Source of the DNA: Temnothorax longispinosus
Lineage: Eukaryota > Arthropoda > Insecta > Hymenoptera > Formicidae
Direction of reading: 5' to 3'
Assembly (NCBI RefSeq): GCF_030848805.1
Contig: NC_092366.1
Location: forward strand, 19,224,620 to 19,288,619
Length of the DNA: 64,000 nucleotides
A program made the position numbers and the translations under genes. Shown piece after piece: positions 1 to 40,142 of this stretch; within the stretch, counting starts at the first letter, position 1, and every line of letters begins with the position of its first letter. The notes under the pieces are model-generated. The model had not been told where the DNA came from, searched no databases, and worked only from the letters and a program-made list of their open reading frames with translations.

Positions 1-126
1 CACTCTTGGCCGGAAGTCCCGTTTCATTCATGGATCGGTCACAATGGTGGTTTTACGCGGCTATTGAGGACGCCTGCCTCCCGCCACGCCCCTTCTAGCT
101 TTCCTTGCTCCTCACCGCTTCTCGTC

Positions 127-209
<83 letters not shown>
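127..209. repeat. (CT)n(CA)n compound microsatellite
   Basis: CT dinucleotides to ~151, then about 29 CA units. It produces spurious SL- and HT-repeat open frames. Confidence 0.95.
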
Positions 210-213
<4 letters not shown>

Positions 214-662
214 TCGCCCCCCACGTGTTTCCCTCCCTTCCTCCTACGTCTGTATTACCGCTCGTAAAGTACGCGGAACGTTGAATATACAACAGTTCGC
301 GGTAATCATAAAAAATTTCACCGACGGCGCAAAGCGCAGAACGAATTTGAAAGTTTAAGCTTTTCGCGCGAAGCTCACGATCACGATTACGCGTCTCAGA
401 TATTATTATGCAATTTCGGCCTGCGTGACGAATATATACAATAGAATCGTGCAAACATGCTCTATCGATCGATCGTTCCGCGATACCATCCTCTTCGGAG
501 AAATTTACCGATCTTTATGGTTGCAATATTCGGCCGCGATTTTCCGTGATTCACTTTTCTCTTTCCGCTGCGTCAAGATTAGGAACAGATTATTCTCGCG
601 GATAAATAAACGGACCTCTGTAAAATAATGACGAGAAATATTATTCCATGTGCCTAATATAC

Positions 663-678
<16 letters not shown>

Positions 679-707
<29 letters not shown>
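679..707. repeat. (TG)n microsatellite
   Basis: About 14 TG units, preceded by a short AT run. Confidence 0.95.
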
Positions 708-709
<2 letters not shown>

Positions 710-2379
710 AGCAAATCCCTTTGGCCGAAAGTAGAAATTTGTTTGAAAAACTAAAAGCGCGAACAAAGTATTCTACGTTGTCTATCATTTACAATTTTCA
801 CCATCAAAAGCTTTAATTTTATTTAAATTTATGTATTTTTTTTTATACTTTGCAATATTTATTGAGGTTGGAATAAAGTACTAAACTAACACGTAATACA
901 ATAATGTTGTACAATTTGTACTTTTGCTATTTTTTCACAAATTTTATATAGCTTCTTGCTTACATAGGAGCGAAAGTTGATCTTAAAACAGAAAGAAATG
1001 CTCCGATAAAAAAATGTGTTCGAAGTAAAAAGTTAATGTTTGTTTTCGTCCCACTTTGTTCGTGATTTCGTGCCTTCCTTCGGAGGCATTTTCTTCGAGC
1101 GTTGAAAAGCAGAAGCGTTTGCTCTATTTCGCCCGTATGAGCCGGCGTGTCGGCGAATCAGCGGATCAGCGGCTTTGGGAGAATTGTCGTGGGAACAAGA
1201 TACTTCCGGAACTTATTCCACGAACCGAACGGTAACGACGACTTCCGCTTGCCTACCAAAGCACAGGAAGGTGCTTGAAGCACGATAGAAGAGGCCCGCG
1301 GAAAAGGGAAGGAGAAGCGGGGCAGATAGAGAGAGAAACAAGGAAAGGGGGGAAAGAATGAAGATGAGACGTCGGTTTGTACGAAGAAAAGGCATCGGGT
1401 ACCGTTTCTCATAGAGAAAGAAGAAGAAGAAGAAGAAGAAGTCTACGAAACATCCGTCTTAATTAACGATCACAACAGTCTTTACACACATTTCTACGAG
1501 AATAATGTAACGGCGACGGAGTAATTGAAACTTAATCCGCTCACTCCCGCTTTAGTCCTTCATTACTCTTTTCCGCGTACTCGACACGCGCGTTATATAT
1601 AAAATTTTTATCTCTGGTTTATTTATCTATAATTTGGATTTTTGTACGTGTATATATATATGAAATAAAATTTCTGCTCCAATGTTATCTATTACTTATA
1701 CAATATATTTCAACACTTGCCTTTGTACTGTATTTAAATATTTATTTAAATATTTGAAGAGACACGTCCTATACTCGCGTCAATTCTTTTGGAGCCCGAT
1801 AGACAGCACGAAAGTGCGATCAATTAATAACAATAATCGCTCAAATAAAAAACTTTGCACGTGCAAGCGTTACGAAGCATCTGAGCGAATCCGGCCGAAC
1901 GCGTCCCGTAGCCGATATCCTCGCCTGAAGGAGGAAGACGAAAAAGGAAGAAGAGTGGAGGGAGGAAGGGAAGGGAGATGCGGAGGGGGAAAGGCGTAGT
2001 AGCGAGCTTCTACGAAGGCCGGAAGCCGATGGCGGGCGAGTGATCGCCGCCGGATGTTCATCTTCCTTTTTCGATCTAGGTCTCGCATACTAACAAGTCG
2101 AATTTGCGTCAACGTAAAAATGTGCTTTTCAGTTTTGCACGGTTTAGAGCGATTTAGCGAGTAAAATAATATACAATTCAACAGACTGATTATAAAATCG
2201 CCAAATTTGAAACCAACCAATTGTGTGGATTTGTCACGATACGTAACATATTCATTTTTTCGCAGCTTACGGTGTTTGATTTCGGAAGCTGCAAAATTCT
2301 TCTCTCGAATCACAATTGTACCATAATTTATTTTTACATTTAAAACAGAAATTGATCAATTAACGATCAGTGTATATAC

Positions 2380-30721
<28,342 letters not shown>

Positions 30722-31274
30722 TTTGGCTCGCTGCTGCAGTTGACGGTGCTGTTCAGTTTTCTCCCCAACGCCCCGACTCCTCTACTTCACGTTTTTCCGA
30801 CAAGCTGTCTCTCGACTCTCGACAGTCTCGACTCGACTCTCGGCGATCGGGTCGGGTCGGGTCGGCCGGCGGTGGTGCGTGCGTTGATCTTCGGACGAGG
30901 AACGGCGGCGTGATACTCGCGTGTCGCTGATAAAAAGTCATGCAGACGCAGAAGAAAAGTATTTCGTGCAGAATCACCACGAGCGTGTTCGCAACTCGCG
31001 TCGCGACTCGCGACCCGGTCTCAAAAGCAGGGCGGTGCACAGCTGGTGGCAGGGTGGCAGGGTGGCAAGTGGCAATGGCAATTGGCACGCACACGTGTGG
31101 TGTGTGATGTGGTACGAGATATGAGAATGAGAGGTATGTAGTAGTGGCGAGTGGCGACGTAACGCACTGCTCCCGGCTCCCGGCTCTGCACTCTGCACTG
31201 CACTGCTCCGCGGCCCGGCCAACCAGCTCACGCGACAGTCACGCATTGGCGAATTGTCGAGAGGAGCACACGTC

Positions 31275-31427
31275 GCTGATTGGTCAAATGGCCACACCGT
31301 GCAAATCGCTTGCCGATGCCACGTGCGTTGACGTTCCGTTGGGAACAACCGTCAAGCTTTGACCCGTAAGAAATTGACCAATTACAGTTGAGTTTTCTCT
31401 TCACATTCAACTGTGATTGGTCAATTC
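31275..31427. promoter_or_regulatory. Three TGACCAAT/ATTGGTCA motifs upstream of eIF5B
   Basis: CTGATTGGTCAA near 31277, TTGACCAAT near 31375 and TGATTGGTCAA near 31413 share the extended core TTGACCAAT, longer than a plain CCAAT box. NF-Y-type binding is inferred. The second and third are the arms of the hairpin at 31354-31444. Confidence 0.5.
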
Positions 31428-31444
31428 CTTACGACTCAAAGTTT
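31354..31444. repeat. Hairpin upstream of eIF5B carrying CCAAT boxes in both arms
   Basis: Inverted arms of ~38 bp with ~83% identity around a ~15-base loop. The inner stem pairs AAATTGACCAATTACAGTTG with caactgtgattggtcaattc. Each arm holds a CCAAT motif. It is ~0.65 kb upstream of the eIF5B start codon and may be a MITE relic, a non-coding RNA hairpin or paired NF-Y sites. Confidence 0.6.
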
Positions 31445-34062
31445 ACTATACCTATTGTAAACAGTCCTTAACACTTGTCATGGCTGCTCCATTCTCCAAT
31501 TATTATGCTCCAAAAGGAGGCAAATAACAAGCGATTGTGACGATCGCCGAAGCTGTATGATTTAATCTTTAATCCAAAAAAATTTATGTGTCCTAAAAAA
31601 TTCTAGCGAAACGATAATTATTATTGTTTTATACACAAAATTGTATACATATATGTAACTTCGACGGAATTGTTATCATTGTATAATCAAGGCAAATATT
31701 GATAGGATGATTCTCGACATTATCTTTATTACGATAATCTTTTTTTAATGCTAATAAAATGGAAGATAAAAAATAATTGTTAGTTTAACTTCTCTCTCTC
31801 TCTCCTCGCTTTATCCGTATCTTATCCACGACAATGTAATGATGTAACGCTCAATAAAATTTTATATATGCCTCTTAATAGTTAACTACAACGTCGACGG
31901 TGCTTAAGTTTAAGACAATCTTGCAAATTTATTTTAGGGATATGCATGCTAATGACATACGTATTAACTATAACGTACCGAACGTAATTTATTGTCTTAC
32001 GTGCTTATATATTGTGTAAAACCGCGCTGCGCCGCGCCGTCATAAATTTACACAAAGCAACACAGAAACCAGAAACTACAGCCATATTAATTGCTGCCAT
32101 GCTTACTGTAATATTCGAATTCGTAATTTACAGCGCCCGCGAAAACAATTAAGTCGCAATATATGTTACATGCGAGACGCGACTACTTATCTTAGGATTT
32201 TAAGCATTCTAATATTCTTCAAGTTTTTAATTATTTTTTCCATTTTTTCTCAGTTTCTCATAAATAGTCAAAAATAATACCTAATATAATATTCCATTAA
32301 ATTTGTTATCTTACGAATTTTTATTTGTTATCTTATTATGTATTTTAAAGAAAGAGAAAAAAATTCTAAACTTTTTGAGATATATTTATATATATACTAA
32401 AATTCCGACACAGAGCAATAAAGATTTTCTTTTATCTAAAAGGGATGTTATCGAAAAAAGAAAAACACTATTTTTAGCATTTGGATATAGTCGTTCTATT
32501 GGTTATTATTATCTTATAAAATTCTGCCTTCTTCTCCTTGAATTAGTCAATTCTTGTCTATGATTCATAGTAAACACATTTCGACTAATGTACGTCAAAC
32601 GTATCGTCGTCTATAAATAAAACTTAATCGAGAGGACAGTTTATCTATTTATTTGAAACTTAAGACATTTTGACGTCGCGTCTCGTACGTACATATCACG
32701 ACTTTGTTTTCATAGACACTGATAGCTGTAATTGTTCAAATGCCTAGCAAAAATAAAGCGTAAAGTCCTCCTTTACTTTACGCCCTTTACGGTTATATTC
32801 GCTAAAGAGCTAGAGCTCTCTCTCGCTCTCTCTCTAATGAGATATTCCGCACAGATTTATTGAGAGTTCAGGGAGCGTGTGAGAAATACGTTTGAATTAT
32901 AAAATATTCCGAAGGGTCAAAAGAATGTTAATCGAGTTTCTCTCGATACTCCACTCGATCGATACTCCAAGAAGCATCAATTCTGTTTGTTTTCACTTGT
33001 ATGACATTTCGGGAAATTTTCAATTTTTGTCAGGGAATGTTATTCTGTTATTGAAGTCGATGTAAGTAAAATAATTAATACATAATTAATTGTTTCAAAC
33101 ATATTACAGTTTACATAGTACATCAATTCATTGGCATTTGTAACTTTTGCTTAGAGTACTATATAATTAAGAAAAAATGATAAAAAGGATAATCTTAATA
33201 ATTTATATTGCAAAATAACTTTTGCTTTTATTATATTAAAAAATTAAATTTAAAAAGAACTTAAATTTATATGATTTTATATAATTTTATATAAAAAATT
33301 GCATATATGTGAAGAATTTTATCATATAACTGCCAGTAATTAGGAACAAGGTGATTAGAAACACATACAGACACACACACACACACACAACGCTGATACA
33401 ACGAGATCATCCACCATCATGAGATTATCGGTTATCGTAATCTTTAATGGTTTCTGATAAATTGAAATAATTTCTACAATGTCAACTTACATGCAATGCA
33501 ACAAGAAAATATTAGACAGTTCCGTTTTCTTATGTATAGAATTAAAATTCGCGAGTCTATATGTATACTGTGATTTTATTAACTACTCCACTTTTTATGT
33601 TATCGTGTTGTATGTATTAACATGTTTTGAATAAATTATAAATTATCGCAAAACGTTGAAACTCGTTTGCTGACTTAATAATCAGGACGATGTTATTTAA
33701 ACATCTCGTTAAATAGTAAAAGTTTTTCGATTTGTATAATCCAACGTTACATTTCACTCTATTATACATTATTAGATAATACAGCTTTACAATGGCTTTG
33801 TGTGTATAGAATATACATTACATAATCGTATTACAAAAACAAAAGGTGCTAGCTAAAATCAGAAAAGAAGAAATAACTAAACGCTACTTTGTTTTTAATC
33901 TAAATAAGTACTAGAGATCTCTTCAGGGACTTGAGGTCGTCACGCGAGAACTCGTTCAACTCTAATCTATCTCGCGTGTCGACTGTTATAGACTTTTTGG
34001 GGCGGTTTCTGTCGAATCACCAACTTATATAACGATACATGTAATACTGTTGAAATCTCTAA

Positions 34063-34306
34063 AGCGTCGTATACAATGGCAGCAGGAGTAATGGATTAAG
34101 ACGTCTGAGTAAGTTGGTTTTCCAGTATAATAGAGTGTAGAGTAAGGCCATAAGCGAAATGGTTGAATCCCATTTCTTACGTCTTACGGTCTACTCAACC
34201 ATTTCGCTTACGGTCTTACTCTACGCCCTATTACACCGGAAAACCAGCTTACTCTGACGTCTTATAATCTTAATCCACTATTCCTGCTGCAATTGTAGAC
34301 GACGCT
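34063..34306. mobile_element. MITE-like long palindrome with TAA target duplication
   Basis: 244 bp, almost entirely two inverted arms of ~110 bp. The arms pair from AGCGTCGTATACAATGGCAG on the left with ctgcaattgtagacgacgct on the right, at roughly 85-90% identity by eye, around a short spacer near 34168-34185. TAA flanks both ends (34060-34062, 34307-34309). This is the structure of a non-autonomous foldback DNA transposon with a 3-bp duplication. It lies 1.3 kb upstream of the UGT start. A very stable RNA hairpin would form if transcribed. Confidence 0.75.
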
Positions 34307-35593
34307 TAATGTTTCACGTGTCTTTCTATAAATTTCTTACTACAACTATAGAGATTATTATCGTTGAATATAATAATTATATAATTATGTGAAAATATTC
34401 TTAATTAAATACAATGTAACATGCTAATTTATACAATGTGATAGCATAAAAAATGAGGTAATTATTTAAAAACAAAACTGCATGTATAAATCATATACAT
34501 ACATGTTAATTTCTGCGCGAAGAGAAGCAAACTAGTATTTTTCCATTCTTATCGCATTATTGTTTGTATAAGTGATTTGGGCAAATAGCGGACGCTATTA
34601 AAAGTCGCAATAATTTAAATTGTTTATGATATGGTCCAGCGATGTGATCTCACGTTACATCTCGCTATTATCGATTTTTCGTTTTCATGAGATACACGCA
34701 TATTAATCACTTAGATATTTTTTCTTGCTCCTGTCCGAGAAATGTAGCAGAAATCACAACTCTTTCCTTTCTGTCGCAATTGCCACGAGATTAGGTAAGA
34801 TGAAAACTGTTAAAAAGAAAGAGAGAGGAATTATCAGTTGATCCGCTTATTACTTGAACTGTCATTCATTTAGTTGTGAGTTCTTGACTTTGCCAACATC
34901 ACAGATCACAGGTGACTTTGTGTCCTTAAATTAACGCTTTAAGTTTATGAAAAGAAACGTCACAGAGGAAACATATCATCAGTATTTTTGCTTGTCACTC
35001 GCTTGATGACAAAATGACAATTGCAAATGACAATTAAATGTTATCGTACCGGCAGATTACCTAAGATACGACTGATTATTCAGAATGACTGAAATTATTT
35101 TATGGCATGGCACGTGTATGAATTTTGTATGAATTCAAACAAATCGGTAGCGTTATATGTCTTTAGATACATGCAATCGTTTTCTATCCCCACTACCCAC
35201 TATGTGTTACACATATGACTTAAACGATAATACGTACCTAAAATTGTCAGTCTATCATCGTACGCAGCAACATACAGCCGGTAATATGATATAATAATCG
35301 GAGGTGTGTGATCTGTTTAGCTTGCAGACGCCTTTACTTAATAACTTATTAAATCAACCAATCAAAAAACTTAACTCAAAATTTAAATATTAATACATCT
35401 AAATACTAATTACAAAAAACTAATTATAAATTTGCATTAATCTAAAATATATGTATAAAAACTAGAAGAAATTAGGTACACGAAAATAATAGAATTTTAA
35501 TATAACTTGAAATTTATCGTTACCTCACATAATTAATTTATTTTTCGTAGGTGCTTTAGACTAAAATTCATATAACAAAACAAACAGGTAAAA

Positions 35594-38500
35594 ATGCGAG
35601 TGCTACCAGTGATTTTCTCTTGGTTATTCTGCCTGGCGATTTGCCATGGATATCGTTTGCTCGGACTGTTTCCCTTTCAAGGCAAGAGTCATTTTGTTAT
35701 GTTCGAGCAACTGATGAAGGGCCTGGCTAGGAAGGGCCATCAGATCGACGTGGTCAGCAAGTTTCCGTTGAAAAAGCCTTATCCGAATTACACCGATATC
35801 GTGACGTTGCCAATGCCTGTCCTTCTGGTGAACAATATGACATTTGAATTCATGCAGCAATTGCTCGGTGCAAATCCGACGTATATTGTTGCGACGATGG
35901 CAGGAAATGAACTTTGCGAAGATTTAGGACATCCAGCGATAAAAGAGCTGGCGCGGCCAAAGAATCCACCTTACGATGCGGTGCTTATAGAGGTATATGA
36001 TGAAAAAAAGCCAGATTATCTTCAAATTAATAATCTATAACTATATTTAAAATAAATCATTTTTTTATGATAATGACTATAGGTATGGCTTTAACAAGAT
36101 TCTACCAACTATTATTATTTTTTCAATTAATTTTTACACTACATTTTGAGATGGAGTAATATTTTGATAAAGAGTAATTATAATAAGATTTGGAACATAT
36201 AAGATTAATAAAATTTATAATTTTTATTACATTGAATATATAAGATTGAAAAGCAAAGCTACTTACTCAAATTCGCTTTTTAAATCTTTGCTTTGCTTAA
36301 TCTTAATTAAGAAATATAATTTTCTTATAATCTTTTATCAGGCCAAAATAGCTAACCAATAAAAGCACTAATTGATGTAGTTACAGTTTTAAATTTTTAT
36401 ATATCAATAAAGCAAAATTATCTAATTATTCGAAATTGTAATTACAATAACAGTATATGTCTTGAAAATGCCGAATCTGAACACTCAATATATTTTTAAT
36501 ATCTTCTGAAAGATATTATATTGGAGTCTCGATAATATGCGGAGGGTGCAAAAATTTGCTCAAAATTCAATTATTTGAGAAGATGTTTAAGAATATGTAA
36601 TATCTATGCTTTGCAAAATCAATAACTTTGTTAGGCGCGCGAACATGCACGTATATCGAGTACGATCTGCAATATTTGTTGTCAATATCTCTATCAATAA
36701 TATGTAGGACGTAACTTTGCGTAATATTTAAACATCAACAATTTATTTTATCGGACGTTATTCGTACTAATTGCCTTTAGTATTCGTAGTAACTTTATTT
36801 CGCGCGAAATTGAACTCCTAATCGTCTAATAAACTACACGAACAAAAGGTCAATAGACATCACGCAATCATGCTTCTGATGTAAGAGAAGATTTTAATAA
36901 AAATCCCTTCTGGAATGTTGCAACACACAACATGAACTCATATGACGACATATACCATGACATGTACAAATTATTCTAAATTATTCTAATAAGTGACCAT
37001 GATCCTCAAAGTGGTGATTATAATCCTTTGTCTTGACATTATTAACACATGTACATATACATTCTTTTATATTCGAGTTTATCTATCAATAAATATTAAC
37101 AAATAACAATTGTTGCGAGAAATTTTACCATCATATATATCTTCTTAGGTTTTTGGTGCGCACTGTTTCGGTATCATCGCCCATATATTGAAAGTTCCTT
37201 TGATTGGGGTCAGCACTACGTCGCTGTATCCATGGCTACCTCCGCTGATCGCTCAACCCGAGAGCCTGGCCTTCGTGCCGAGCAATGTTTTAAGTTTCAA
37301 CGGCCGCATGAATTTCTGGCAACGTCTGCATAACAGCGTGCGCACGTTCTGCGACAAATGGTATTTCAATTATCTTACGAGACGAGAGCAAGACAGGATA
37401 ATAAGGGAGCACTTCGGGCCGGACATGCCGGGCGTACGAGAATTGGAAAGGAAGCTGTCGCTGATCCTCATTAACTCTCACATCGCGCTAAATGGGATAC
37501 AGCCGAAGACACCTGCCGCGGTAGATGTGGGGGGGCTCCACGTCCAGGACGAGGACCAAACGTTGCAGCCAGTAAGTCGGCTCTTACGACTTACGACCCG
37601 TTTTCGTGACCGTTTTCACTTTTTCGATGTAGGCGCACGTAGCCCAATGAATCGCGAGCTCGCGTTCGCTACAGCATAATTTAAGTCTTCAAGTTATAAC
37701 GCTGATGATGACGCTTGTTTGCAAAACGATAGATAATTTTATATGAAAAAAATCAGCATACAGTATGCAAAATGTTTCTTGCAACTTGTGCGTCTCCAAA
37801 GGTTAATGCTTATCGCATGCAGTGTCGCGTGTAGAAAGAACTCTAGTTAATAAGAAAAGAAAGTTTAAAAATCTGTAAGATTGAAATTTTGCAGCGTGAA
37901 ATACTATCGTTCTCTCAATCGCGTTTCTCTCAGTTGCGTAAAAGATATAGATTTACTTTATAGATTGCAGCTTATTTAATAATAAATTATTTGCTTATGG
38001 GTGCTATTTGGGTTATCGATTGACCATGACCATGATAACTGCATTAGACTTGATATTTCTTCATCGTTTCACGATATCATAAAATATTTCGCAAATAACG
38101 TTTTTCTTAAAAGCGGAAATAAAGAATATAGAATAATTTGAATGGTCGCTGTCTTTCCCGCAGGATTTAGAGAAATGGATGAACGATAGCAAAGACGGTT
38201 TCGTCTATTTCACTTTTGGCTCGATGGTGATGATCGAAACGTTTCCACGCGAATTCCTAAGAGTGCTTTACGCCTGCTTAGGTAAAATAACACCCATAAG
38301 AGTTTTAATGAAGATACCAAGTCCGGAAAAACTGCCGCCCGGTTTGCCCGAAAACATTCACATGTCACCTTGGTTGCCGCAGATTAAAGTATTGAGTGAG
38401 TATCATTCTATCTACTTCATGTCTGTCTATCGCGATATATTGTCTATAAAAATTTTATCAGCAGAGATCCGAAATATTAAAATCGCAAATAATTATAAAT

Positions 38501-39354
38501 TGTCTTTTCTAAAATGAATGAATAAAAATTTGCAAAAATTATAAAACCGTCTAATATGAATGTAATACTGTAGAACATCCTAATATAAGAGCCTTTATCA
38601 CTCACGGCGGGCTCATGGGAACGCAGGAAGCGATAACGTGCGGGGTCCCCATGATCGGTATACCACTTTTCGCCGATCAGTTCATGAACATCGACGCGTA
38701 TGTCGCCAGAAACATTGCCTTGCGACTGGACGTTGACACGATTACCGAAAAAAGTATGGACGCAGCCTTAAACGCGATTTTATGGAACCCTCTGTACAGG
38801 TAGGCACTAGGCAGATTCTATCTCTCATTTTGCATATTAGCGTAAATTATTATTCAAACAAAAACATACATATACCTGCATACTTGTGTATACTTGAGAT
38901 TTGTGATAACGTACGTAATCTATTTACGCCTCCCGGCTATTTTTATGCTATAATGCTTGTGTTTAATCATTATCTCGAATTTGCATGTATCTATTCATTT
39001 GCATTCGTTGCATTTTGTTATTTTTAATGACAGCTGTCGAATGCATTTTTATAACCCATTTACTTTAGGGAAAGTGCGCGAAACCTGTCCCGACAATTCC
39101 TCGATCGACCATTGAATGCTATCGACACCGCTGCTTATTGGATCGAGTACGTCATTAAATACGGCGAGGATTCTCTGCGATCGCCCGCGATGGATCTGAC
39201 CTGGTGGCAATTGTCTCTCATCGATGTGGTTGGGTTTCTCCTGTTTTGTATAGCAATTGTTGCTGCTATAACGTTATTCATTGCGCGTTTCATGTTAGAG
39301 TTGATAAAAGACGGAAATTATAACAGTTTGTCGCATTCAAAAAAGACAAATTAA
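35594..39354 (+). CDS. UDP-glycosyltransferase, insect family 1
   Basis: ER-membrane enzyme that transfers a sugar (usually glucose in insects) from UDP-sugar to small lipophilic substrates. Exons 35594-35992, 37149-37571, 38164-38395, 38574-38799 and 39069-39354 sum to 522 codons (521 aa), normal for the family. Residues 1-19 form a signal peptide ending CHG. GKSH gives the likely catalytic His33. The C-terminal donor-binding half carries WLPQ, then HPNIRAFITHGG (~353-364) and the signature through FADQF. A membrane helix spans ~476-501, followed by a short basic tail ending KKTN, a KKxx ER-retrieval signal. All introns have GT-AG ends; introns are 1156, 592, 178 and 269 bp. The residue usually given as the catalytic Asp partner is not obvious: the region reads EVFGAHC. 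Substrate and exact UGT subfamily cannot be told from sequence alone. Confidence 0.95.
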
Positions 39355-39559
39355 TTGTATTAATTATAGATAAATATATTATACGTTATGCCTTCTATTT
39401 ATTTATATCTTCGCGAAAGAATTTATTGAAGAAAAAATATAATTATACGTCTCTCTTAAATATATGTATATATAAAGATATTGTTGAGGAATATAAAGAG
39501 AGGAGATTTGCATTTTTATTGATGTGTGTGTATAAAACTCTTCGATATTCTCTAACAAA

Positions 39560-39573
39560 TTTATTTATTTATT
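39560..39573 (-). terminator. Candidate poly(A) signal cluster for scarface-like gene
   Basis: Three overlapping AATAAA hexamers on the minus strand, about 570 bp after the stop codon at 40143. Confidence 0.4.
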
Positions 39574-39707
39574 AAACGTAATATAATTTTTTGACAGATT
39601 TCCCGATAGCTTAATCTTACTCGCAAAAGCATACATCGTTTACACGACGTTTCCCATTATGTACAATGTACAGACACATTTATATTATTTTTGTATTATA
39701 TCAGGCA

Positions 39708-39713
39708 AATAAA
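39708..39713 (+). terminator. Candidate poly(A) signal for UGT
   Basis: AATAAA, about 350 bp after the UGT stop codon. I saw no closer canonical AATAAA on the plus strand. Confidence 0.45.
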
Positions 39714-40142
39714 TACATTTGCGTCTATAAAGTCTAAGAGTTCATGAATTCTTTTTCATACAATTACTTGGAGTTTTCTTATTTCGGCGCCGAATTGACC
39801 TCGATATTGAGCTCTGATGATTTCTGTTCTTATATATGTATCGCGTTTTCCTGTATTATGAAAATTCCGAATAACAATACTCGAAAGCGGAGCGTCAAGT
39901 ATTTTAGTTTACGTTTAGTATCGGCAATGATTATCTGTGATGCTCACAATCGTCGACGATTGTTCTGATTCTTTCTCGCGACTTGGCATGAAATCGATTA
40001 AACGCCACTAATTATATTCTCTGCAGCATTATCGAGTATTATGCGAGCGCGAGTATTATGTCGGCGCTTTCTCGTTCTACCATTCATGAGTATTAAAAAA
40101 AATACGCTATATAACAGTATGAATACCATTACACGTTTACCT

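Larger units (their letters stand above)
1..2379 (-). other. eIF5B intron 15 (partial): no coding seen
   Basis: This lies downstream of the last visible eIF5B exon on its strand and must be intron if the C-terminal exon is outside the window. I looked for the conserved eIF5B C-terminal codons (DWQL-like) on the minus strand and found none. It contains a (CT)n(CA)n tract, a (TG)n tract and a short (GAA)n run near 1421-1440. Short open frames here are made by the repeats. Confidence 0.7.
30722..35593. other. Intergenic region between eIF5B and UGT (head to head)
   Basis: About 4.9 kb between the eIF5B start codon and the UGT start codon. The eIF5B-proximal ~750 bp is GC-rich, with CCAAT motifs and a foldback, as expected for a housekeeping promoter. 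The remainder is AT-rich, with a foldback element at 34063-34306 and a (CA)n run near 33370-33388. No coding sequence is supported. The UGT 5' untranslated sequence must lie in the right part; a possible acceptor (ttttcgtag) ends about 43 bp before the ATG. Confidence 0.7.
39355..40142. other. Shared 3' interval between convergent UGT and scarface-like genes
   Basis: 788 bp between the two stop codons. A plus-strand AATAAA sits at 39708-39713 and could end the UGT transcript. Three overlapping minus-strand AATAAA copies at 39560-39573 could end the scarface-like transcript. If these are used, the two 3' UTRs overlap by about 150 bp. No coding sequence is seen. Confidence 0.6.

Noticed and set aside
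32757..32782. Short hairpin GCGTAAAG...CTTTACGC
   Set aside because: An 8-bp stem in AT-rich intergenic DNA is expected by chance.
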